In this document: piece by piece, positions 42,042-50,357 of the stretch
How positions within the stretch are numbered: position 1 is the stretch's first letter
How the letters are laid out: every line of letters begins with the position of its first letter
Source of the DNA: an uncultured Caryophanales bacterium
Lineage (GTDB): Bacteria; Bacillota_I; Bacilli_A; RF39; UBA660
Reading direction: 5' to 3'
DNA length: 50,357 bases
Assembly (NCBI GenBank): GCA_947168965.1
Contig: CAMVNW010000004.1
Coordinates: forward strand, 1 to 50,357
Translations under genes and position numbers: made by a program
The notes under the pieces: model-generated
Told to the model about the DNA's origin: nothing
The model's input: only the letters and a program-made list of their open reading frames with translations
Databases searched by the model: none

Positions 42042-42752
42042 ATGATTAATTTTATTGTTGTTGATGATATTAAGAAGTTTTCTGATATTATCTGTCAGGT
42101 TATTACAAAACTTATGATGAAGAATAAGTTTATTTATAAAACTCATGTTTTTGATGAATATGATTCTAGTTTTAATTCTATTATGAAGTCTGATTTACCT
42201 AATAAGATTTATATAATGGATATAGAAACTAAAAATTCATCAGGTATAGATGTTGCGAGAAAGATTAGAAAGTTTGATGTTGATAGTATTATTATTTTTG
42301 TTACTGTTCATAATGAAGCAGGTATGGTATTGCTTCAGGATGATTTAATGTTTTTAACTTTCTTATCTAAATTTGATGATTTTGAGAATAAGCTTTATAA
42401 TTCATTAAGTAAGGCTTTGGAATATATTCATCATAAAGTATCTATTAAATTTAATGATAGGGGTACAATTTATACTATTCCTTTGAATGATATTTTATAT
42501 GTTACAAAAGAATCTAATTCAAGAAGAAGTATTATTAAGACTAGTTATACTCAATATAGTGTTAGCTTAACTTTACGTGATGTACTTGAATTATGTGATA
42601 ATTGTTTGGTTCAAACTCATAGAAGTTGTTTTGTTAATATGAGTAGAGTAAGGGTAATTGATAAACATAATAATATTATTGAATTTGATGATGGTAGTAC
42701 TATTGATTTGTTGTCTTCTAATTATAAGAAGGGATTGGTATTAAGTGATTAA
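42042..42752 (+). CDS. agrA: AgrA-like LytTR-family response regulator
   Basis: Receiver (VVDDIKK, IMDIETKNSSGID) plus LytTR domain (RSIIKTSYTQYSVSLTLRDVLE..FVQTHRSCFVNMSRV-like); start moved to ATG 42042 after RBS aaggtgag. Confidence 0.88.
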   Translation: MINFIVVDDIKKFSDIICQVITKLMMKNKFIYKTHVFDEYDSSFNSIMKSDLPNKIYIMDIETKNSSGIDVARKIRKFDVDSIIIFVTVHNEAGMVLLQDDLMFLTFLSKFDDFENKLYNSLSKALEYIHHKVSIKFNDRGTIYTIPLNDILYVTKESNSRRSIIKTSYTQYSVSLTLRDVLELCDNCLVQTHRSCFVNMSRVRVIDKHNNIIEFDDGSTIDLLSSNYKKGLVLSD

Positions 42753-44055
42753 AACTTTTAATTGTATTTCTTTTTTAGTTTTATGTTTTGCTCAGATTTT
42801 TAGTTGGTCTCAATTTTATAAAGAGAAAATCAATTTTAAAAACATTATTTTTTATCTTTCGTTATTAGTTATGTTTTTTCTTGGCTTTTTAACTTATTTT
42901 TATACAAGTGCTTATGTCAGAATGATTCTTGACATGTTGTTGTTTTGCTTATGTAATTTTCTTATTTTTAGAAAAAAGCTTAATGAGGTTATAGTAAGTA
43001 CTATTTATAGTCATTTTTTACTTACTATTTCTGATGTATTGTGTGCTTTACTTGTTATGTGTTTTTTTAGAGTAAGTGCTTCAGAAATAAGTGATGATGT
43101 GTTCTTTACTTCTTGCGGTAATCTCTTGACTTCTTTTGTTTTCATATTTTTCTGTAGCAGATCATTTATAGTAATGTTTTATACTAAATTATTAAATTTA
43201 ACTTCAAAAATAAAATTTAAATATTTATTTTTAATTTGTTTATTTGTAATGCTTTGTATAAATTTTTTGATGGCTACTATTTATTATAGATTGAATTCAA
43301 TTCTTATTATTTTGATTAATTCTTTTTTAGTGGTTATTTATTCATATATTATATATAGAAGTTTAAATGAGAGAAATAATAGTATTCTTATAAAAGCTGA
43401 GAATGATTCTTTAATGGAGAGTCTTCATCAATATGAAGATATGGTTGATCGTCAGAGAGTTGATAATCATGAGAATAAGAATCAATTATTAATTATTAAA
43501 AATATGATTAAGAAGAATGATAAGGATGTTGTTAAGTATATTGAGACTATTGTTAAGGATCAAATGGAAGATGATGAGTCTTTATATACTAGGGTAATGA
43601 CTATTCCTTCTGGTGGTTTACAGGGTATTATTTATCAGAAAATGTTGGTTATGAAGGATGAAAATATTTTATTTAGTTTGGATGTTAGTCGTGATGTACG
43701 TAAGATTGATCTTGAAGATTTAGGCATGGAAGATAATTATAGATTGTGTAAGATTGTTGGTGTTTTACTTGATAATGCGATTGAAGAAAGTAGAAATATT
43801 GATGATAAACGTATAATGATATGTTTATATGTAGATGATAATAAACTAGTTATTGATATATCTAATAGATTTAATGGGAATATTGATTTTGAAAGATTGG
43901 ATGAAGAAGGCTATACTACTAAGGGTGATGGTCATGGATATGGCTTATCGTTAGTTAAAAAGATATTATCTGAAACTGATATTTTTGAGAATGAAAGAAG
44001 CGTTAAAAAAGATGTATTTAAACAAATTGTTAAGGTTAAAATAAAAAATACTTAG
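42745..44055 (+). CDS. agrC: AgrC-like sensor histidine kinase (GHKL, HPK10)
   Basis: Polytopic N-terminus; H-box RVDNHENKNQLLIIKNMI; LCKIVGVLLDNAIEES; GDGHGYGLSLVKKI. Confidence 0.88.
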   Translation: MIKTFNCISFLVLCFAQIFSWSQFYKEKINFKNIIFYLSLLVMFFLGFLTYFYTSAYVRMILDMLLFCLCNFLIFRKKLNEVIVSTIYSHFLLTISDVLCALLVMCFFRVSASEISDDVFFTSCGNLLTSFVFIFFCSRSFIVMFYTKLLNLTSKIKFKYLFLICLFVMLCINFLMATIYYRLNSILIILINSFLVVIYSYIIYRSLNERNNSILIKAENDSLMESLHQYEDMVDRQRVDNHENKNQLLIIKNMIKKNDKDVVKYIETIVKDQMEDDESLYTRVMTIPSGGLQGIIYQKMLVMKDENILFSLDVSRDVRKIDLEDLGMEDNYRLCKIVGVLLDNAIEESRNIDDKRIMICLYVDDNKLVIDISNRFNGNIDFERLDEEGYTTKGDGHGYGLSLVKKILSETDIFENERSVKKDVFKQIVKVKIKNT

Positions 44056-44076
44056 AAAATTTCTAAGTATTTTTTT
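44043..44076. terminator. Bidirectional terminator between the convergent agrAC and agrBD operons
   Basis: AAAAAATACTTAGAAA / TTTCTAAGTATTTTTT, overlapping the agrC stop. Confidence 0.85.
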
Positions 44077-44078
44077 AT

Positions 44079-44198
44079 TTATTTGATTAAGCTTTCTGGG
44101 CATTCTGGTTCGTCAAACATTACAAACATACAAGCTTTTGAACTTGTGTCAGCTAGAGCTCCACCAATGTTAGATAAAATATTAGCTAAGAATTCCAT
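44079..44198 (-). CDS. agrD: AgrD-like autoinducing peptide precursor (39 aa), absent from the ORF track
   Basis: Reverse strand ATG 44198, RBS aggagg (44205-44210); MEFLANILSNIGGALADTSSKACMFVMFDEPECPESLIK*. Confidence 0.92.
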   Translation of the reverse strand: MEFLANILSNIGGALADTSSKACMFVMFDEPECPESLIK

Positions 44199-44230
44199 AT
44201 TATACCTCCTTTTTATTCTCTATGTTTAAA

Positions 44231-44845
44231 TTAATAATTTAAACCATGTGTTTTAATGTATGTCTTATAGTTGTTATAAGGCATTTTAAATAATTTATAT
44301 GTAATTGGTGATATTAATATATTTTGTAGTATTGTTGCATAGAAGAAGCAATTTGATATGAAATTATCTTTTATTATTATTGAAAGTAGTATATATGTTG
44401 ATGCGATAATTGTTGAGAGTATTTTATAAATTCTTCTTCTTTTTTTATTTATTATAGGTTTTTTATGTGTATCTGCTGGTGAAAAAAGTGCGATACCTAT
44501 TATTGATAATAACCCTATTATTAGTTTTGTTGTTATATTTAGTTTTATGTATATTGCGATAAGTGGTATTCCTATGAATGACATTGTAGATGTTAGTAAG
44601 CATATCCAACTTTTTTTAGCGTGTATTCCAAATGATGGTGTTCTCATAATTGAGTAAATTATCATAAATATTAAATATTCTTTTGTAATTTTTAATATTA
44701 TGGCTATTGTTGTAATTACTATTAATTTGGTAATCATTAAGTATAATCCTTCTAGCCCATATTTTATTTCTGCAAGTTTTGTTTCATCTAGTTGTTTGTT
44801 TTGTTTAATTATTTCCATACATTTATCCAATACAAACTTCTTCAT
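44231..44845 (-). CDS. agrB: AgrB-like accessory gene regulator peptidase
   Basis: Polytopic; FGIHAKKSWIC keeps the His-x6-Cys spacing of the AgrB active site; SPADTHKKPI motif. Confidence 0.93.
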   Translation of the reverse strand: MKKFVLDKCMEIIKQNKQLDETKLAEIKYGLEGLYLMITKLIVITTIAIILKITKEYLIFMIIYSIMRTPSFGIHAKKSWICLLTSTMSFIGIPLIAIYIKLNITTKLIIGLLSIIGIALFSPADTHKKPIINKKRRRIYKILSTIIASTYILLSIIIKDNFISNCFFYATILQNILISPITYKLFKMPYNNYKTYIKTHGLNY

Positions 44846-45023
44846 ATTTTTACCTCTTGATGCAAGTATAATTCTATTTTTTTTAATATTTTTTTATTTG
44901 TCGTTTAAGGTTATTTGAAGAGTTTTAATTATTGTTTTTTAATTTTATGTTAATTATTTTTATGTTTTGTGTATTATTCTTTTTTGTTTATGCTTTTAAT
45001 TTTTTTTGTGTATTTTACGCATA

Positions 45024-45149
45024 GTATAATGGTAATGTTGCACGGTAAAAAATATGTCGAATTTTGATGATTCGTTTTTATTGAATTTATTGTGTTAAAT
45101 GATGTATATTTTTAATGTAAGCGATTTTACTAGAAGGGAGATTTTTGAT
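45024..45149 (+). promoter_or_regulatory. Promoter -10 and long 5' UTR of csp
   Basis: TATAAT near 45024 and about 115 nt before the csp RBS; local CGAAT/ATTCG hairpin. Confidence 0.4.
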
Positions 45150-45362
45150 ATGAAAGGTAAAGTAAAATGGTTCAATAATGATAAGGGTTTTGGTTTCATT
45201 GAATATAAGGAGGGTGAAGATATTTTTGTTCATTATTCTTCAATATTGTCTAGTGGTTATAAGACTTTAGTTGAAGGACAATATGTTGAATTTGAACTTG
45301 TTAGAACTGATAAAGGTCTTCAAGCTAAAAATGTTGTTGAAATTAAAACTGCTTTGGTGTAG
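45150..45362 (+). CDS. csp: Cold-shock protein
   Basis: MKGKVKWFNNDKGFGFIEYKEGEDIFVHYSSI; start moved to ATG 45150. Confidence 0.97.
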   Translation: MKGKVKWFNNDKGFGFIEYKEGEDIFVHYSSILSSGYKTLVEGQYVEFELVRTDKGLQAKNVVEIKTALV

Positions 45363-45453
45363 TAGTTTTTTTTTTGATATTTTTGTGAATTTTTTTTCTT
45401 TTATGGACTTTACTTGTTTTATAATGGTATAATAATATTGGGAGGATGATATT

Positions 45454-45975
45454 ATGAAATTTAATATCCATGGAAAGAATATAGAGGTTACTGACGCAAT
45501 TAAGGGTTATGTTGAATCTAAGATTGGAAGAATTGAAAAGTATTTTAAGGATACTGATTTAACTGCTACTATTAATCTTAGAGTTCGTGGCAAGGAACAA
45601 ATTGTTGAGGTCACTATTCCTGCAAGTAAGATGGTTTTAAGGGCTGAGGAAAAGAATGTTGATTTATATGCAGCTATTGATTTGGTTTCTGATAAATTGG
45701 AAAGACAAATTCGTAAGAATAAAACTAAGGCTCGTAAGAATTTAAAACAAACTATTGTGTTTAATGATTTTGATGTTGATGCATCAGAGGACGTTGATGA
45801 TACAATTGTTAAGAGAAAAGTCATTGATACTAAACCTATGAGTGAGGAAGAAGCAATTTTACAAATGGAGTTAATTGGTCATGATTTCTTCTTATTTAAA
45901 AATGATAAAACTGGCGCTTTTTGTGTCGTTTATAAGAGAAAAGATACTGGTTATGGTATTTTAGAGGCAAAATAA
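45454..45975 (+). CDS. hpf: Ribosome hibernation-promoting factor, long form
   Basis: MKFNIHGKNIEVTDAIKGYVESKIGRIEKYF; C-terminal VIDTKPMSEEEAILQMELIGHDFFLF. Confidence 0.95.
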   Translation: MKFNIHGKNIEVTDAIKGYVESKIGRIEKYFKDTDLTATINLRVRGKEQIVEVTIPASKMVLRAEEKNVDLYAAIDLVSDKLERQIRKNKTKARKNLKQTIVFNDFDVDASEDVDDTIVKRKVIDTKPMSEEEAILQMELIGHDFFLFKNDKTGAFCVVYKRKDTGYGILEAK

Positions 45976-45989
45976 TTGCCTTTTTTTCT
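45964..45989 (+). terminator. Terminator after hpf
   Basis: AGGCAAaataaTTGCCTTTTTT. Confidence 0.8.
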
Positions 45990-46066
45990 TGAAATACTGT
46001 TATTTTTTATTTTTTTTTGATAAAATGTTTAATGTACTAGGAAAAATGTAGAAAGGATGGGTCAAG

Positions 46067-48556
46067 ATGAATTTTTTTAAGAAGATATTTGACCATGAAT
46101 ATAAGGAATTACAAAAGTTTGAATCAATTGCTCGTGAGATTGATGCTTTGGATTCTGAATATAGTAAATTAAGTGATGAAGAATTAAAGGGGAAGACTCT
46201 TTTATTTAAGGAGAGACTTGCTAATGGTGAGACTTTAGAGGATATTAAGGTTGAAGCTTTTGCGACTGTTCGTGAGGCTGCTTATCGTACTATTGGTGAG
46301 AAACCTTTCTTTGTTCAAATTTTAGGTGGTTTAGCAATTCATTATGGTAATATTGCTGAGATGAAAACAGGTGAAGGTAAAACTTTAACTTGTACTATGC
46401 CTGCTTATTTGAATGCTTTAACAGGTGAAGGTGTTCATATTGTTACAGTTAATGAATACTTAGTTGGTGTTGCTGCTGATTGGATGGGAAAAGTTTATGA
46501 ATTTTTAGGTCTTACTGTTGGTAAGAATTATAGAGATTCTAGCATTGAAGAAAAAAAGGCTGCATATAATTCAGACATTATGTATTCAACTAATAATGAA
46601 ATTGGTTTTGATTATTTGAGAGATAATATGGTTATTAAAGCTAGTGACCGTGTTATGAGACCTTTTAATTTTGTTATTGTTGATGAGGTTGACTCTATTT
46701 TAATTGATGAGGCTAGAACTCCATTAATTATTTCTGGTGGGTCTATGCATTCTGCAAATCTTTATAAACAAGCTGATAGTTTTGCAAAGAAATTAAAAGA
46801 AAATGACGGTTATGTTTATGATGAAAAGTTAAAGGCTGTTACACTTGATGATAAGGGTGTAAGTGAGGCTGAAAAGTATTTTAGAGTAAATAATTTATAT
46901 GATATTAATAATTCAACTTTAGTTCATTTTATAAATCAAGCGCTTCGTGCTAATTTTGCTATGAAGAGGGATTTTGATTATGTTGTTGAGAATGGTGAAG
47001 TAATTATTGTTGATCCATTTACTGGTCGTTTAATGAAGGGGCGTAATTATTCTGATGGATTGCATCAAGCTATTGAAGCTAAGGAAGGTGTTCAAATTCA
47101 AGAGGAAACTAAGACTTTAGCTACTATTACATTCCAAAATTTATTTAGAATGTATAAGAAAATTTCAGGTATGACTGGTACTGCTAAAACTGAAGAAGAG
47201 GAATTTAGAGATATCTACAACATGTATGTTATTCAAATTCCTACTAATAAACCAGTTATTCGTGAGGATTTTGGTGATTTATTATTTGCGACTAAAAAAG
47301 GTAAATATAAAGCAATTGTTAATGAAATTAAAGAAAGACATGCTAAAGGACAACCAGTATTAGTTGGTACTATTGCTGTTGAAACTAGTGAATTATTGTC
47401 TGATATGCTTAAGAAGGCTCATATACCTCATGAAGTATTAAATGCTAAGAATCATGCACGTGAAGCTGAGATTATTGCTAAAGCTGGTGAAAAAGGTGCT
47501 GTAACTATTGCTACTAATATGGCTGGTCGTGGTACTGATATTAAGTTAACTGATGAAGTTAAGGAATTAGGTGGTCTTGCTGTTATTGGTACTGAGCGTC
47601 ATGAATCTCGTCGTATTGATAATCAGTTAAGAGGTCGTAGTGGACGTCAAGGAGATCCTGGATTTTCTCAATTCTGTGTTTCTTTTGAAGATGATTTATT
47701 AGTAAGATTTGGTACTGATAGAGCTAAAACTATATTACAACGTGTTGGTTTTAATGATGAAATGTCTATAAGAAATAAAATGTTATCTTCTTCTGTTGAA
47801 ACTGCTCAAAAAAGAATTGAAGGTAATAACTATGATATGAGAAAGACAATACTTCAATATGATGATGTTATCAATAAACAAAGAGAAGTAATATATGGTA
47901 TGCGTAATGAAATATTAGATACTGATGATATTCATAGTGTTGTTGTAGAAATGATAAAGAATTATATTTCTTCATTGGTTGAAGATCATATTGAACCTGA
48001 AGGATATTTAACTTTAAATGATTTATCTGAGATAATTGAAGCTGTTAATCAAGTTGTTAAGACTGATATTTCAATGGAAGATTTAGATAATCAAAGTGCT
48101 GAAAGTGTTACTGATGTATTAAGTCAAAAAGTTTTATCTGAATATGATGAAAAATTATCTAGTATTCCTTCAGAAATTGTTTCTGAATTTGAAAAAGCTA
48201 TTTCTTTAAGAGTTATTGATACATATTGGATGGAACATATTAATACTATGAGTATTTTAAAAGAAGGTATTCATTTAAGAGGATATGCTCAAGAGAATCC
48301 TTTACGTGCATATACTACTGAAGGATATGAATTATTTGAAGATTTATTAGATACTATTGATAAGGAAACAACAACTTTCTTACTTAGAGCTGAGGTTAGA
48401 CAAAATGCAGAGAGAAAAGAAGTTGTTAAGGGTAAGGCTGCTGATGATGAATCTAAGGTAGCTAAGAAAACTCCTAAGAAATCTGAAAAAGTTGGTCGTA
48501 ATGATCCATGTCCATGTGGGAGTGGACGCAAGTATAAAATGTGCCACGGCAAATAA
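46067..48556 (+). CDS. secA: Preprotein translocase ATPase SecA
   Basis: MKTGEGKTLT, DEVDSILIDEARTPLIISG, GRGTDIKL; C-terminal SEC-C GRNDPCPCGSGRKYKMCHGK. Confidence 0.98.
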   Translation: MNFFKKIFDHEYKELQKFESIAREIDALDSEYSKLSDEELKGKTLLFKERLANGETLEDIKVEAFATVREAAYRTIGEKPFFVQILGGLAIHYGNIAEMKTGEGKTLTCTMPAYLNALTGEGVHIVTVNEYLVGVAADWMGKVYEFLGLTVGKNYRDSSIEEKKAAYNSDIMYSTNNEIGFDYLRDNMVIKASDRVMRPFNFVIVDEVDSILIDEARTPLIISGGSMHSANLYKQADSFAKKLKENDGYVYDEKLKAVTLDDKGVSEAEKYFRVNNLYDINNSTLVHFINQALRANFAMKRDFDYVVENGEVIIVDPFTGRLMKGRNYSDGLHQAIEAKEGVQIQEETKTLATITFQNLFRMYKKISGMTGTAKTEEEEFRDIYNMYVIQIPTNKPVIREDFGDLLFATKKGKYKAIVNEIKERHAKGQPVLVGTIAVETSELLSDMLKKAHIPHEVLNAKNHAREAEIIAKAGEKGAVTIATNMAGRGTDIKLTDEVKELGGLAVIGTERHESRRIDNQLRGRSGRQGDPGFSQFCVSFEDDLLVRFGTDRAKTILQRVGFNDEMSIRNKMLSSSVETAQKRIEGNNYDMRKTILQYDDVINKQREVIYGMRNEILDTDDIHSVVVEMIKNYISSLVEDHIEPEGYLTLNDLSEIIEAVNQVVKTDISMEDLDNQSAESVTDVLSQKVLSEYDEKLSSIPSEIVSEFEKAISLRVIDTYWMEHINTMSILKEGIHLRGYAQENPLRAYTTEGYELFEDLLDTIDKETTTFLLRAEVRQNAERKEVVKGKAADDESKVAKKTPKKSEKVGRNDPCPCGSGRKYKMCHGK

Positions 48557-48597
48557 GCTCACAAAGCCTTATAAATAAAGGACTTGCGAGCTTTTTC
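48551..48597 (+). terminator. Terminator after secA
   Basis: AAGCTCaCAAaGCCTTataaataAAGGaCTTGcGAGCTTTTT. Confidence 0.8.
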
Positions 48598-48637
48598 TTG
48601 ATTACAATTTTTAGGTAATTATACCTCAAAAAAGGCG

Positions 48638-48659
48638 TTTAGATAAGTTTTAGATAAGT
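48638..48659 (+). repeat. Perfect tandem 11-bp direct repeat TTTAGATAAGT x2
   Basis: TTTAGATAAGTTTTAGATAAGT read directly. Confidence 0.9.
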
Positions 48660-48722
48660 TTTTTATCCTAAATCAACCTTTAAAAGACATGTGCATGATA
48701 TAATTAATAAAGGAGTGGTTAT

Positions 48723-49913
48723 ATGAACAAAAACTATAAAAAAACATTATTGGCGTGTTATTTAGGATTTATTACACAAGCAATATCTGCTAATTTTGCC
48801 CCATTACTATTTATAACATTTTATAAAACATATAATATATCATTTGGGGAATTGGCTCTTATTCCTACTTGTTTCTATATTACACAGATTGTAATAGACT
48901 TTGCATGCACAAAATTTGTAGATAAAATTGGCTATAGAATAAGTATTATAATATCTGAAATAACCTCTGCAATTGGACTTATTGGTTTGGCAATCTTACC
49001 TAGTATTTTGCCTAACCCTTTTATAGGAATTATTATTTGCGTTATTATCTATGCTATTGGAAGTGGATTGATTGAAGTTTTATGTAGTCCAATAGTAGAA
49101 GCATGTCCTTTTGAAAATAAGGATGGAATGATGAGTTTATTACATTCATTTTATTGCTGGGGTGCAGTAGGAGTAATTTTAGGTTCAACATTATTTTTTA
49201 CAATATTTGGATTAGAACATTGGCGTATTTTAGCATGTATATGGGCATTAATACCACTTTTAAATGTATATAATTTTGCAACTTGTCCTATTGAACCTAT
49301 TGTAGAAGATGGAAAAGGAATGACTATTAAAGAACTCTTTAAGACAAATATATTTTGGATATTAATTGTCTTAATGGTTTGTGCAGGTTCATCTGAAGCC
49401 GTTATAGCTCAATGGTCTTCTGCATTTACTGAATCATCATTAAATGTTTCAAAAACTATAGGTGATTTAGTAGGACCATGTGGATTTGCATTTTTTATGG
49501 GACTAAGCAGAGTTTTATATGTAAAATTTAATAAAAAAATAGATTTGACCATATTCATGACATTTTCTGGACTTTTATGTTTTTGTTGTTATCTTTTAGC
49601 TGGATTAACCAATATTCCAATTTTAGGTTTAATTGGATGCATGTTATGTGGCTTTTCTGTTGGAATAATGTGGCCTGGATCCATAAGTATTTCTTCATCA
49701 ATACTTCCAAAAGGCGGGACAACAATGTTTGCTCTCTTAGCTTTAGCTGGCGATATGGGTGGATCGATGGGTCCTATGATAGTAGGAAATGTATCACAGA
49801 TTATGGGAGATAATTTGCAAATTGGTATTCTTTCAGGTATTGGATTTCCAATTATACTTGGCATAAGTGCTTTAGTAATAAGAAGATGGAAATTAAAAAA
49901 TATTCAAACATAA
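48723..49913 (+). CDS. MFS transporter (FucP-like sugar MFS)
   Basis: 12-TM pattern; FHSFYCWGAVGVILG-type and MWPGSISISSSILPKGGTTMFALLALAGDMGGSMGP. Confidence 0.8.
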   Translation: MNKNYKKTLLACYLGFITQAISANFAPLLFITFYKTYNISFGELALIPTCFYITQIVIDFACTKFVDKIGYRISIIISEITSAIGLIGLAILPSILPNPFIGIIICVIIYAIGSGLIEVLCSPIVEACPFENKDGMMSLLHSFYCWGAVGVILGSTLFFTIFGLEHWRILACIWALIPLLNVYNFATCPIEPIVEDGKGMTIKELFKTNIFWILIVLMVCAGSSEAVIAQWSSAFTESSLNVSKTIGDLVGPCGFAFFMGLSRVLYVKFNKKIDLTIFMTFSGLLCFCCYLLAGLTNIPILGLIGCMLCGFSVGIMWPGSISISSSILPKGGTTMFALLALAGDMGGSMGPMIVGNVSQIMGDNLQIGILSGIGFPIILGISALVIRRWKLKNIQT

Positions 49914-49987
49914 CAATCTATTAATATTAAAGTGAAATTTTTATAAATCGTAATACTTAAGATTTTGTGACATATTAAATAGATTTT

Positions 49988-50010
49988 TTTAGATAAGTTA
50001 TTAGATAAGT
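49988..50010 (+). repeat. Second copy of the tandem 11-bp repeat (12-bp spacing)
   Basis: TTTAGATAAGT t ATTAGATAAGT. Confidence 0.8.
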
Positions 50011-50105
50011 TGTACGAAAAAAACTTACAATTATCAAACAAATAATTATAAGTTTTAAATAAAAAATACCAATTTAAAAGGAAAAAATTACTTGGTTGTT
50101 TTAAT

Positions 50106-50156
50106 ATTTTACCATGTGGCAGTGGTAAAAAATACAAACAATGTTGTGGTAAATAA
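50106..50156 (+). pseudogene. Displaced SecA-type SEC-C tail fragment (..PCGSGKKYKQCCGK*)
   Basis: In-frame GCFNILPCGSGKKYKQCCGK* followed by a terminator and repeat block as after secA. Confidence 0.7.
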
Positions 50157-50161
50157 TGCTT

Positions 50162-50197
50162 AAACCCTTGCAAAATAAGACTTTACAAGGGTTTTTG
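50162..50197 (+). terminator. Terminator after the SEC-C fragment
   Basis: AAACCCTTG...CAAGGGTTTTT. Confidence 0.75.
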
Positions 50198-50236
50198 TAA
50201 TTCAACATTTTGAGTAATTTTTATCAAAAAAAGGCG

Positions 50237-50258
50237 TTTAGATACGTTTTAGATAGGT
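50237..50258 (+). repeat. Third copy of the tandem 11-bp repeat (TTTAGATACGT TTTAGATAGGT)
   Basis: Read directly; preceded by the same AAAAAAGGCG as the copy after secA. Confidence 0.85.
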
Positions 50259-50357
50259 TTTTTTGTTAATTTGAAACTTATTCAATCGCGATATAGTAAT
50301 CATGCGATCATTTAAATTTACAAGAGGAACGTATAATTTTATGATAAAATATTAGTA

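Noticed and set aside
44700-44918. Plus-strand 72-aa ORF over agrB
   Set aside because: Antisense to the N-terminal part of agrB, which has RBS and conserved motifs.
49904-50173. Minus-strand 89-aa ORF at the SEC-C duplicate
   Set aside because: Antisense of the SEC-C remnant and repeats; the forward-strand reading explains the region better.
1-50357. Use of genetic code 4 (TGA=Trp), given the Mollicutes-like AT content
   Set aside because: TGA acts as a stop in several genes (secY/adk and truA/next-gene ATGA overlaps) and tryptophans are TGG.
1-50357. tRNA, rRNA, tmRNA or CRISPR arrays
   Set aside because: No GGTTCGAATCC-type T-arms, rRNA signatures or regularly spaced repeats were recognised; the tandem 11-bp repeats have no spacers.

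Overview
A 50.4-kb window of very AT-rich, gene-dense chromosome. It looks like a low-GC Bacillota/Bacilli-type genome of the gut RF39/Erysipelotrichia kind (taxonomy inferred). Code 11 applies, because TGA is a real stop (e.g. the secY/adk and truA overlaps). Almost everything is on the + strand. Recognisable blocks: parA/parB and a MscS channel; ychF; rpsF-ssb-rpsR; the whole S10-spc-alpha ribosomal supercluster (rpsJ to rplQ, with secY, adk, infA, rpoA); ecfA1-ecfA2-ecfT-truA; rplM-rpsI; a cluster of uncharacterised proteins at 33.1-38.1 kb; a P-type Ca2+ ATPase; an agr-type quorum-sensing locus; csp; hpf; secA; and an MFS transporter. Main points of interest: (1) a complete agr system in a convergent layout (agrA-agrC on +, agrB-agrD on -), with a 39-aa AgrD missing from the ORF track and a readable autoinducing peptide core; (2) an imperfect duplication of the secA 3' end (SEC-C tail, terminator, tandem 11-bp repeats) flanking an MFS gene, suggesting an integration site; (3) a collapsed map (methionine aminopeptidase) pseudogene between adk and infA; (4) a block of unknown helical-repeat-like proteins; (5) structured leaders before rpsF, rpsJ and rplM. 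No tRNA, rRNA or CRISPR was identified.
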